In this document: piece after piece, positions 23,466-31,538 of the stretch
How the letters are laid out: each line of letters opens with the position of its first letter
Numbering within the stretch: the first letter of the stretch is position 1
From: DATBGZ01 sp036557785
GTDB lineage: Bacteria > Actinomycetota > Actinomycetes > Mycobacteriales > Micromonosporaceae
DNA: 40,109 nt
Direction: 5' to 3'
Assembly (NCBI GenBank): GCA_036557785.1
Contig: DATBGZ010000060.1
Span: 1-40,109 of the forward strand
Notes under the pieces: generated by a model
The model's input: the letters and a program-made list of their open reading frames with translations, nothing else
The model's database searches: none
What the model was told of the DNA's origin: nothing
Translations under genes and position numbers: made by a program

Positions 23466-24631
23466 GCGCCGACCTCGCCGACCTGGTGTCCCGTTTCGCG
23501 GCCAGGCTGCGGGCCGAGGGGCTCGCGATAGGCCCGGACCGCGCCACACGCTTCGCCCGGGCGGTCGCGCTCGCCGAGCCTGCCACGACCACCGATCTCT
23601 ACTGGTGCGCGCGCGTGACACTGCTCGCCGAGGAGGGCGAGATCCCGATCTTCGACCGGGTCTTCGGCGAGGTCTTCCGTGGACTCGGCCCGGCTGCGCC
23701 ACAGGCCGCCCCACGCGACGGGCAGCCCTCTACCCTCCCGTCCACCATGGCGCCAGTGCCGCTGCCCGGAGTGTCCCGCGGCCGGGCCACGGTGAGTGCC
23801 TCCCAGACATCCACAGTGGACACGGATGCGGAGGCCGACGCGGATGCGCAGCCGCAGCCCGCGTTCGCCGCGGCGGCGGAGCGCCTGGCGACACGCGACT
23901 TCGCCACGCTCTCGGCCGAGGAGCTCGACCTGCTGGCGACGTTCATGAGCCGGCTGCGGCTCGCCACGCCCCTGCGGCGCTCGCGGCGGTACGAGCCTGG
24001 CTCACGCGGCCGGCGCATCGACCTACGCACCACGCTTCGCCGGGCGCAGCGCACTGGCGGCTTCCCGGCCCGGCTCGCCCGGCATCGCCTGAAGCTGCGG
24101 CGGCGCCGGCTCGTCGTGCTCTGCGACATCTCCGGGTCGATGGAGCCCTACGCGCGGGCGATGCTGCAACTGCTCTACGGCGCGGTCGCCGCGACGGGGC
24201 GCACCGAGGTCTTCACCTTCGCGACCCGGCTGACCCGGCTCACCCGCGTCCTGGCCCGGGTCCGGCCCGAGGTGGCGCTCATGCGCGCCGGTCGGGCGGC
24301 CCCGGACTGGTCCGGCGGCACCCGCATCGGCGAGGCCCTCAAGTCCTTTGTGGACCGCTACGGCGCCAGGGGCGTGGCGCGGGGCGCGGTGGTACTGATC
24401 ATCTCCGACGGCTGGGAGACCGGCGACGCCGCGCAGCTCGGTGCGCAGATGGCCCGGCTCGCGCGCCTGGCCCATCGCGTCGTCTGGGCGAATCCCCGCA
24501 CCGCCGCGCCCGACTACCAACCGCTGGTCGCCGGGATGGCCGCGGCGTGGCCGCACTGCGACGCCATCGTCAGCGCGCACTCGCTGGCCGCCCTCGACCA
24601 GCTGCTCGCCGCGCTCGCCGCCGACCAATGA
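23462..24631 (+). CDS. CoxE-like VWA-domain protein
   Basis: A 389-residue protein with an N-terminal helical part, a low-complexity linker at about 80-135 and a C-terminal von Willebrand A domain. The metal (MIDAS) site is complete: Asp222-x-Ser224-x-Ser226 in CDISGSME, Thr287 in SGGTRIGE and Asp316 in ISDGWETGD. CoxE/YehP-like VWA proteins act as adaptors for MoxR ATPases. The start ATG overlaps the MoxR stop by four bases; a long in-frame extension back to 23168 lies inside the MoxR gene and is rejected. It is the last gene of the three-gene unit; a recombinase gene follows 73 bases later on the same strand. Confidence 0.9.
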   Translation: MSADLADLVSRFAARLRAEGLAIGPDRATRFARAVALAEPATTTDLYWCARVTLLAEEGEIPIFDRVFGEVFRGLGPAAPQAAPRDGQPSTLPSTMAPVPLPGVSRGRATVSASQTSTVDTDAEADADAQPQPAFAAAAERLATRDFATLSAEELDLLATFMSRLRLATPLRRSRRYEPGSRGRRIDLRTTLRRAQRTGGFPARLARHRLKLRRRRLVVLCDISGSMEPYARAMLQLLYGAVAATGRTEVFTFATRLTRLTRVLARVRPEVALMRAGRAAPDWSGGTRIGEALKSFVDRYGARGVARGAVVLIISDGWETGDAAQLGAQMARLARLAHRVVWANPRTAAPDYQPLVAGMAAAWPHCDAIVSAHSLAALDQLLAALAADQ

Positions 24632-24704
24632 CCGCCGCGGTCGTGGTGGGTCGAGCAGACCGGGGGCGATAGCCCGCTGCGAGCACGTGTGCGAAGATCG
24701 CTCT

Positions 24705-25697
24705 ATGTCAGCGCCCGTCTCTCGCCCGGCGCCCGGCGGGCTCGCGAGCGAGATCGGCGACCTCTACACGTTCACCGACGGCTGGTTGGGCAACCGCCGC
24801 CTGTCGGAGCACACCCGCGACGCCTACCGCCGCGACGTGACATCGTGGCTGCGCTGGTGCGAGGAACAGGCCATCGATCCGCTGACAGCCACCTTCATCC
24901 ACGTCAACACGTACGCGCGCGCGCTGGAGTCCACTGTGGATCCCCGCACCGGCACGCCTTTGTCGGCGGCGACGGTGGCTCGCAAGATGTCGGGGCTGTC
25001 GAGTTGGTACGCCTTCCTCGTCAAGGTCGGCGCCATCACCGCGAACCCGGTGGGTGCAGCGGACCGGCCGCACCTGGACCGGGACCACTCGGGCACCGTG
25101 GGGCTCTCCGCCGCGGAGGTCGACGCCCTGCTCGTCGCGGCCGAGACGGACCGGGGTGGGCACCGGCTGCGTAACCACGCCATCATCGCCGTGCTCGCAG
25201 ACCTCGGGTTGCGGGTCGGCGAGCTCGTGGGCCTCGACGTGGCCGACCTCGGCTACGAGCGCGGCCATCGCAGCATCCGATTCACCGGCAAGGGCGCCAA
25301 GCCGCGCCGCCGGGCTCTGACGCCGGCGAGCACGGCCGCCGTCGAGACCTACCTGCTGCACCGCGCGATGGCCACCGGCGTGGCCGTCGACGTCCTGGCC
25401 GGCCCGCTCTTCGTCACCTCCACCGGGGCGCGGCTGGACCGGCATGCGGTGTTCCGCCTGGTGCGTCGCCTCGCCGAGCGAGCCGGTATTCCGGCCTGGG
25501 CCGACCTGTCTCCGCATTCGCTGCGCCACGCGTTCGCCACGACGGCTCGAGCCGAGGGGGTGCCGCTGGAGGACGTGCAGGACGCGATGGGCCATGCCGA
25601 CCCCCGGACGACCCGCCGCTATGACCGGGACCGCCACAATCTCGACCGCGACCCGTCCTACACGATCTGGGCCGCGCGCGCCCGTCGCGCCACCTGA
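24705..25697 (+). CDS. Tyrosine recombinase/integrase
   Basis: A 330-residue XerC/D-like tyrosine recombinase with an N-terminal core-binding domain (about 20-135) and a C-terminal catalytic domain. All catalytic residues are present: Arg170, Lys196, His271, Arg274, His297 and nucleophile Tyr306. It is longer than a typical XerC or XerD by about 25 residues. No tRNA gene, excisionase, repeat pair or phage gene is near, so there is no evidence of a mobile element. ATG 24705 is chosen because the family begins soon after; the ribosome site is weak. It converges with the TetR gene, 14 bases apart. Whether it resolves chromosomes or is a stable integrase relic cannot be decided. Confidence 0.9.
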   Translation: MSAPVSRPAPGGLASEIGDLYTFTDGWLGNRRLSEHTRDAYRRDVTSWLRWCEEQAIDPLTATFIHVNTYARALESTVDPRTGTPLSAATVARKMSGLSSWYAFLVKVGAITANPVGAADRPHLDRDHSGTVGLSAAEVDALLVAAETDRGGHRLRNHAIIAVLADLGLRVGELVGLDVADLGYERGHRSIRFTGKGAKPRRRALTPASTAAVETYLLHRAMATGVAVDVLAGPLFVTSTGARLDRHAVFRLVRRLAERAGIPAWADLSPHSLRHAFATTARAEGVPLEDVQDAMGHADPRTTRRYDRDRHNLDRDPSYTIWAARARRAT

Positions 25698-25711
25698 CGT
25701 GGTCCCGGGCG

Positions 25712-26482
25712 CTACACGCCAGCGAGGCCGAGCGCGACCCGCCGGGTGAGGTTGACCAGGGCGGGCGCGTCCGCGAAGAGATCCGGCAGGCTCGTCCAGA
25801 CCAGGCACATCGCCACGTCCATGAGACGGCTGGTCCGGGCCCGCTGGGCCGCTGGCGCTGATCCGGGCGTGCAGGCACGCACGAGCATGGCCCGGATGGT
25901 CTGTTCAGCCAGATCAGGGTCCGGGACCGTACCGGCCACCTCGGCGAAGCAGAGCGACGCGACGATCCGCACCAACAGGAACGCCACCCGATCGGGCTCG
26001 GCGACCAGGAGTGGTGCCGCGGCGCCGTCGCTGGCCGACTTCCTGGCGCGCCGCCGGGCCGCAGGGACGGTACCACCGCGACGGGCAACCAGGCCCGCGT
26101 CTTCGAAGAGGCGCACGGCGGCGTCGACCGCCAGCCGGGACACCACGCCGTCCGGGCTGGTGAGGAGTCGGGTCGCGGTCTGCGGTTCGGCCGCGACGAA
26201 GCGCCGCAGCGGGCGTGACGCGAGCAACTGGCGCGTGAAGCCGCCCACAACCTCGAGCACACCGTCGATGCCGTCGCTGGTGCGCCGCGCGGTCGCCTGT
26301 TCGACGGTGCGCTGCAGCAGGCGCCGCAACGCCTCGGCGAGCAGGGTGTCCCGGCTGCTCACGACCCGGTAGAGGGTGGCCCGGCTGACGGCCAACGCGG
26401 AGGCCACCTCGGCCAGGTCCACGGTGGCGTGGCGTGTGAAGTAGCGGCAGCCAGCGTCGACCGCCTGGTCGAACGTGATCAC
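25712..26482 (-). CDS. TetR-family regulator, QsdR-like
   Basis: A 256-residue regulator. The N-terminal helix-turn-helix (about 20-50) reads VDLAEVASALAVSRATLYRVVSSRDTLLAEAL, close to the QsdR subgroup of TetR regulators, and the C-terminal half is the variable ligand-binding part. It includes a basic insert near 135-150 (RRGG then ARRRARKS). The start is GTG 26482 without a good ribosome site. It is divergent from the HelD gene with 230 bases between them, so HelD and itself are natural candidate targets. The QsdR prototype controls quorum-signal lactonase genes in Rhodococcus, but no lactonase is present here. Confidence 0.85.
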   Translation of the reverse strand: MITFDQAVDAGCRYFTRHATVDLAEVASALAVSRATLYRVVSSRDTLLAEALRRLLQRTVEQATARRTSDGIDGVLEVVGGFTRQLLASRPLRRFVAAEPQTATRLLTSPDGVVSRLAVDAAVRLFEDAGLVARRGGTVPAARRRARKSASDGAAAPLLVAEPDRVAFLLVRIVASLCFAEVAGTVPDPDLAEQTIRAMLVRACTPGSAPAAQRARTSRLMDVAMCLVWTSLPDLFADAPALVNLTRRVALGLAGV

Positions 26483-26651
26483 ACGCTTGCCCGCGATTCT
26501 GGAGATGTCGGCCTCCCGTACGCCCGCTGCCCGGGCGCCCAGTACGCCGGGGACTTTGCTGCGCCGGGCGGCCCGACGCGGGCCATTTGTCGTCGAACCC
26601 GGGCCAACGGAGCTACCGTTTCCTCTTCGTGCCCGTATCGACTACGCCAAG

Positions 26652-26676
26652 CCACCTCCAGGCGGCCACGAGGTGG
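26652..26676. promoter_or_regulatory. Inverted repeat CCACCTC-n11-GAGGTGG upstream of helD
   Basis: A perfect seven-base inverted repeat with an 11-base spacer, 36 bases before the HelD start codon and inside the divergent region shared with the TetR-type gene. It could be an operator or a leader hairpin. I found no copy of the rifamycin-associated element as I remember its sequence. Confidence 0.4.
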
Positions 26677-26712
26677 TCGCCGTGACGAGTTATGTAACGC
26701 CAAGGAGACGGT

Positions 26713-29142
26713 TTGTCAAGCAACCGCCGAGCCCATGACCTCGGCAGACGTGACCATGGCGAACAGAACCAGAATGAGGATCTTGACGCGGAGCAGCGAT
26801 ACGTCAGCCGCCTCTACGACCGGCTCGACGCCATGCGCGCCACCGCGCGGCAGCGGCTTGGCGAGACCTTGCGGGAACGCGGCAACAGCCACCAGGCCCG
26901 GTCCGAGCGCGACCACACGGCAGCCGGGTACGCCCGGACGGTCGCCGATCTCGATGGCGTAGAGAGTGGCCTGTGCTTCGGTCGCCTCGACTTCGGTGGC
27001 GGGCACAACGGGTACGGGTCGCGGCTGTACCTCGGGCGGATCGGGATCTTCGCCGACAACGAGGGTGGTCGTAGCGAGGGCGGGACCAACGATCCCGGCC
27101 ACGAGCCCCTGCTCGTGGACTGGCGGGCACCGGCGGCGCGACCCTTCTACCTCGCCACCGCCGCCTCCCCGCTGGGAGTCTCGCGGCGCCGCCACCTGCG
27201 CACCCGAGGCCGTACGGTCATCGGACTCGACGACGAGGTCCTCGACCTGAGCCGGGTTGCGGGCGCGAGCACCGGCGATCTGACCAGCGAGTCGGCGCTG
27301 CTCGCGGCGGTGACCGCGAGCCGTACCGGACGCATGCGCGACATCGTCGCCACAATCCAGGCGGAACAGGACCACATCATCCGGGCGCAGCTCGCGGGCG
27401 TGCTCGTCGTGCAGGGCGGGCCGGGCACCGGCAAGACCGCGGTGGCGTTGCACCGCGCGGCATACCTGCTGTACACCTACCGCGAGCAGCTGGCCGCCCG
27501 GGGTGTGCTCATCCTCGGTCCAAACAGGACGTTCCTGCGCTACATCGCCCAGGTACTCCCGTCGTTGGCCGAGACGGGCGTCCTGCTGGGCACGCTCGGC
27601 GACCTCTTCCCGGGGGTCCGCGCGAGGCGGGCGGAGTCCCCGGCCACGGCAGAGCTCAAGGGCCGGCCGGTCATGGTCGACGTGCTGGCCCGGGCCGTCC
27701 GCGAGCGGCAGCGGGTGCCTGAGCAGCAGGTGCTGGAGCTGGCGGTGGATCTGGGCGGTGGCACGCAGGCGCTGCTGCTGCACCGGGCCCTGGTCGAGGA
27801 CGCGCGAGCCGTGGCCCGGCGATCCGGCCGGCCGCACAACGAGGCACGGAAGATCTTCGACCGGTACGTGCTCGAGGCGCTCACCATCCAGGTCGCCGAG
27901 GCGATCGGCACGGACCCCTACGCCGACGACCCGCTGGGCGAGGATGACGCGCCCGGCGACCCGATGTTGCTCGACGCCGCGGATCTCGCGGACATCCGTG
28001 CCGAGCTCGAGCAGGAGCCGGCCGTACGGCGGGCGCTGGACCAGCTCTGGCCGGTGCTCACGCCGCAGGAGCTGCTCGCCGACCTCTTCGCCGATCCGGA
28101 CGCGATCGCGTCCGCCGCATCGCGGCTCACCGAGGTGGAGCAGGCCCTGCTGGTCCGCAGGCCAGGAGTCGCGGACCCGTACGGCTGGACGGTGGCCGAC
28201 GTGCCGCTACTGGACGAGGCGGCGGAGCTTCTCGGCGACCTGCCGGACCTGCGGCGGCAGCGGTTGCTGGCGGAGCAACGGCTGCGGGAGGCGTACGCGC
28301 AGGGTGCCCTCGAGATCGCTGAGGGTTCCCGGACGTTGGAGTTCGAGGACATTGAGTCGGAGGTGCTGCTCGCCGGCGACCTGCTCGACGCGGCGAGCCT
28401 GGCCGAGCGGCAACGCGTCGCCGACCAGATCACCACGGCCGAACGTGCCGCGGCGGACCGCACCTGGGCCTTCGGGCACATCATCGTGGACGAGGCGCAG
28501 GAGCTGTCCCCCATGGCGTGGCGACTGCTCATGCGCCGCAGCCCGAGCCGCTCGATGACTGTCGTGGGGGACATCGCCCAGACCGGTGACCTGGCCGGCG
28601 CCCAGTCCTGGGATTCGGTCTTCACGCCGTACGTGGCCAACCGGTGGCGCCTGGCCGAACTCACCGTCAACTACCGCACGCCGACCGAGATCATGGACCT
28701 CGCCGGAAAGCTCCTCGCGTCGATCGACTCATCGCTTCGGCCACCCACGTCGGTCCGGTCCACGGGCGAGGCGCCGCGGGTGGTCACGGCCGGTGGTGGT
28801 CTCGCGGACACGGTCGCGGCGGCCGTACGGGAGCACGCCCCGCGGCTGCGCGACGGCCGGCTGGCCGTGCTCGTGCCCGATGCGGCGCTCGACGCGATCG
28901 CCGCGGTCGTCCGCTCGGTCGAGCCCGGGTCGGCCGTGGGCTCCGATCCCGACCTGGCCGCGCAGGTCGCGGTGCTCACCGTCGCGCAGGCCAAGGGTCT
29001 GGAGTTCGACGCGGTGATCGTCGTGGATCCCGACGCGATCGTGTCGGGCTCCCCACGGGGACGCAGTGACCTCTACGTCGCCCTGACCCGGGCGACCCAG
29101 CGGCTGACAGTCATCATGGACGGGCCGGGTCTGTTCGCCTGA
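26713..29142 (+). CDS. helD: HelD-type RNA polymerase-associated UvrD-like helicase
   Basis: An 809-residue superfamily 1 ATPase of the HelD family, which binds RNA polymerase and releases stalled or drug-bound complexes. After a coiled-coil N-terminus, the core has Walker A GGPGTGKT (235-242), Walker B VDEAQELSP (592-600), VGDIAQTGD (motif III), VNYRTPTEIM (motif IV), AKGLEFDAVIVVDP (motif V) and YVALTRATQRL (motif VI). The start is TTG 26713, supported by AAGGAG five bases upstream. Actinobacterial HelR is a close relative that gives rifamycin tolerance, but its marker element was not found upstream. Together with RbpA, two RNA polymerase accessory factors lie within 10 kb. Confidence 0.9.
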   Translation: MSSNRRAHDLGRRDHGEQNQNEDLDAEQRYVSRLYDRLDAMRATARQRLGETLRERGNSHQARSERDHTAAGYARTVADLDGVESGLCFGRLDFGGGHNGYGSRLYLGRIGIFADNEGGRSEGGTNDPGHEPLLVDWRAPAARPFYLATAASPLGVSRRRHLRTRGRTVIGLDDEVLDLSRVAGASTGDLTSESALLAAVTASRTGRMRDIVATIQAEQDHIIRAQLAGVLVVQGGPGTGKTAVALHRAAYLLYTYREQLAARGVLILGPNRTFLRYIAQVLPSLAETGVLLGTLGDLFPGVRARRAESPATAELKGRPVMVDVLARAVRERQRVPEQQVLELAVDLGGGTQALLLHRALVEDARAVARRSGRPHNEARKIFDRYVLEALTIQVAEAIGTDPYADDPLGEDDAPGDPMLLDAADLADIRAELEQEPAVRRALDQLWPVLTPQELLADLFADPDAIASAASRLTEVEQALLVRRPGVADPYGWTVADVPLLDEAAELLGDLPDLRRQRLLAEQRLREAYAQGALEIAEGSRTLEFEDIESEVLLAGDLLDAASLAERQRVADQITTAERAAADRTWAFGHIIVDEAQELSPMAWRLLMRRSPSRSMTVVGDIAQTGDLAGAQSWDSVFTPYVANRWRLAELTVNYRTPTEIMDLAGKLLASIDSSLRPPTSVRSTGEAPRVVTAGGGLADTVAAAVREHAPRLRDGRLAVLVPDAALDAIAAVVRSVEPGSAVGSDPDLAAQVAVLTVAQAKGLEFDAVIVVDPDAIVSGSPRGRSDLYVALTRATQRLTVIMDGPGLFA

Positions 29143-29159
29143 GATCGCCGCGCCGGCCC

Positions 29160-29173
29160 TGGGGCTAACCCCA
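29160..29173 (+). terminator. Small hairpin after helD
   Basis: Five-pair stem TGGGG-CTAA-CCCCA, 18 bases after the helD stop. It is weak as a terminator on its own. Confidence 0.3.
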
Positions 29174-29233
29174 CCACGATGCCGGAGGCCCGCCGGATCG
29201 ACGGTCAACGCTCGGGCCACGATCGTGGAGCGC

Positions 29234-31426
29234 ATGACGTCACGCATCGGTAGATTCTGTTTCCGGCATCGTTGGCTGGTTCTGTTCGCCTGGCTGGTCA
29301 TCCTGGTCGGCGGGGTTCCCGCGGCCGGAGTGGTCCTCGCCAACCTCAGCTCCGACGACAGCTCCTATGTGCCGGAATCCATCCAGGGATATCAGGCCCT
29401 CGACGACTCCGACGACCGCGGCGAGCAGGTGGTAGCCATCATCTCGGGTGTGGACAGCACTTCTGGGGCGACTCAGGCGGCGCTCGAGCGGGCCTCCGCC
29501 GACATCCGCGGTTACCCCAACGTGGCCACTGTGGACGATCCTGTCCCGGCCACGGACGGCAGCGGGGTCGCGGTCGCGGTCACGCTCACACGATTCCCGG
29601 ACAATGCGGCACAGCAGCAGGCTGCCGCCCCGGTCGTGGAACGGCTGCGACGCGTCGCGACCGACCTTCCCGGCTCGACGGTTCGGGTGGGCGGCGACGC
29701 CGTGCTCGACCCGCAGGTCAACGATGTCGTGGCACATGACCTGAACGCGGCCGAGTTGCGTGGCCTGCCGTTGACCCTCGTCGTGCTGCTCTTCGTCTTC
29801 GGCGGCCTGCTGGCGGCCGGCGTGCCGCTCCTCGCCACCCTCGTCACGCTCCTCGGTGGGTTCGGCGTGCTGTTCGGCTTCTCCCAGATCGTGCAGCTCG
29901 ACTCGAATGTGGTGACCGTGGTGACGCTGCTGTCGCTCGGCCTGTCCATCGACTACGGCCTCCTGCTCGTGGCCCGCTACCGGGAGGAGCTCGTTCCCGC
30001 GTACCGGCAGGCCCTGGCCGCAGGTGAGCGCCGGATCAGCCGCACCGCGCGAGGCCAGGCGCTGGCCCGAGCCTGGGGCACCGCCGGCCGTACGATCATG
30101 TTCAGTGGCCTCACCGTGGCCGCGGCGCTGTGCGGGCTGCTGGCCCTGCCCATCCCCTCGCTGCAGGCGATGGCCGCGGGCGGGATCTCGGCGGCGCTCG
30201 TCGCGGTCCTCGCCGCCCTGACCTTCACCGCCGCGCTGCTGTCGCTCTTCGGCCGGGCGATCCGCCCATCCCGGCGCAGCCTGCGCGAGCCCGCACCGGG
30301 CTCCGGCGACGAGGCCGGCTTCTTCGCCCGGCTCGCCGCGTTGACCCAGCGCTCGCCGGCGCTCGTGGCACTTGTCACCGTGGTCGGCCTGCTCGCCGCC
30401 GGCTTCCCCTTGCTGCGCATGAATGTCACCAATCCCGGGCTGGAGGGGCTGCCCGACAGCATCGAGTCCGTGTCGGTCGCGAATGACCTCAGCGCCCGGT
30501 ACGGGGCGCCGCCGGACCAGCCGGCCGTCCTCGTCGTTGCTCGCACCACAGTGGAGAGTCTCGACGCGTGGGCGGCGCGCTGGCGCTCCGACCCGGACGT
30601 GCAGCGGGTCGAGCCGGCGCGCGCCGCGGGGCCCGACCTGGCGACGGTCACCCTGACGGTCCGCGCGGGCAACCAGGACGCCGCGGCCCGCGCGCTGGTG
30701 GCCCGGGTCCGCGCCGACCGGCCCCCGGGTGCCGCGTCATGGGTCACCGGACAGGCGGCGCTGCTCGTCGATATTCTCGCGACCCTGCGGGCCAGCCTTC
30801 CCTTGGCCGCGGCCGTGACCGTGCTGGCCATGTTCGTCCTGCTGTTCCTCATGACCGGCTCGCTGGTGGTGCCGCTCAAGGCGATCGTCGTGGGAATGCT
30901 CTCGCTCGGAGCCACCTTCGGCGTGCTGGTCCTGCTCTTCCAGGAGGGGGTGCTGGCCGGCCCACTCGACACGCTGACCGTCGGGGGGCTCAGCCCGTTC
31001 GTCATGGCGGTGGTCTTCGCCTTCGCCTTCGGCCTGTCGATGGACTACGAGGTCTTCCTACTCGGGCGCATCAAGGAGTACGTCGATGCCGGCCACGACA
31101 CCAACACGGCCGTACGGCGTGGCCTGCAACACACCGGACGCATCATCACCACGGCCGCGCTGCTCATGCTCATCGTCTTCGGCGCGTTCGGGTTCGCCCA
31201 GATCTCCTCGATCGAGGAGATCGGCGTCGGCCTCTTCGTCGCCGTGCTGGTCGACGCGACGATCGTGCGCTGCCTGCTGGTGCCCGCGACGATGACCCTG
31301 CTCGGCCGCTGGAACTGGTGGGCCCCGGCGCCGCTGCGCCGGCTGCACCGGCGGTTCAGCCTCACCGAGCGGGCGTCGCAGTCCCGGCCGCCGGCCGAGG
31401 CGGCACCGGTCCGGCTCCCGGCCTGA
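29234..31426 (+). CDS. MMPL-family RND transporter
   Basis: A 730-residue transporter of the actinobacterial MMPL group (RND superfamily), which exports lipids or other hydrophobic compounds using the proton gradient. It shows the classic duplicated layout: one N-terminal helix, an outer loop of about 150 residues, five helices, then a second helix, outer loop and five helices. GLSIDYGLLLVARYREE and FGLSMDYEVFLLGRIKEY are the conserved TM4 and TM10 Asp-Tyr motifs for proton relay, both intact. ATG 29234 is preferred; GTG 29225 is in frame but has no ribosome site, while GGAG lies three bases before the ATG. No lipid synthesis gene adjoins it, so the cargo is unknown. Confidence 0.92.
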   Translation: MTSRIGRFCFRHRWLVLFAWLVILVGGVPAAGVVLANLSSDDSSYVPESIQGYQALDDSDDRGEQVVAIISGVDSTSGATQAALERASADIRGYPNVATVDDPVPATDGSGVAVAVTLTRFPDNAAQQQAAAPVVERLRRVATDLPGSTVRVGGDAVLDPQVNDVVAHDLNAAELRGLPLTLVVLLFVFGGLLAAGVPLLATLVTLLGGFGVLFGFSQIVQLDSNVVTVVTLLSLGLSIDYGLLLVARYREELVPAYRQALAAGERRISRTARGQALARAWGTAGRTIMFSGLTVAAALCGLLALPIPSLQAMAAGGISAALVAVLAALTFTAALLSLFGRAIRPSRRSLREPAPGSGDEAGFFARLAALTQRSPALVALVTVVGLLAAGFPLLRMNVTNPGLEGLPDSIESVSVANDLSARYGAPPDQPAVLVVARTTVESLDAWAARWRSDPDVQRVEPARAAGPDLATVTLTVRAGNQDAAARALVARVRADRPPGAASWVTGQAALLVDILATLRASLPLAAAVTVLAMFVLLFLMTGSLVVPLKAIVVGMLSLGATFGVLVLLFQEGVLAGPLDTLTVGGLSPFVMAVVFAFAFGLSMDYEVFLLGRIKEYVDAGHDTNTAVRRGLQHTGRIITTAALLMLIVFGAFGFAQISSIEEIGVGLFVAVLVDATIVRCLLVPATMTLLGRWNWWAPAPLRRLHRRFSLTERASQSRPPAEAAPVRLPA

Positions 31427-31538
31427 CGTGGCGAGGGTGGCGGCCATCACGCCGCCACCCTCCGCGCCGGGACGCCCGTGCGCTCCCGCTTCGCTAGGCT
31501 GGTCGGGCGGATCGGTGGCTTGGGGAGCGTGGTCTGAC

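Noticed and set aside
22599..24631. CoxD/CoxE of a CO dehydrogenase cluster
   Set aside because: The structural coxS, coxM and coxL genes are absent on both sides, so only the general MoxR-VWA label is used.
24632..25711. Integrated element or att sites around the tyrosine recombinase
   Set aside because: No tRNA, no flanking direct repeats that I can see, no excisionase or replication genes, and no composition shift.
26483..26712. Rifamycin-associated element upstream of helD
   Set aside because: I read the interval for the remembered inverted repeat around GGGGCTTGCGGC and did not find it.
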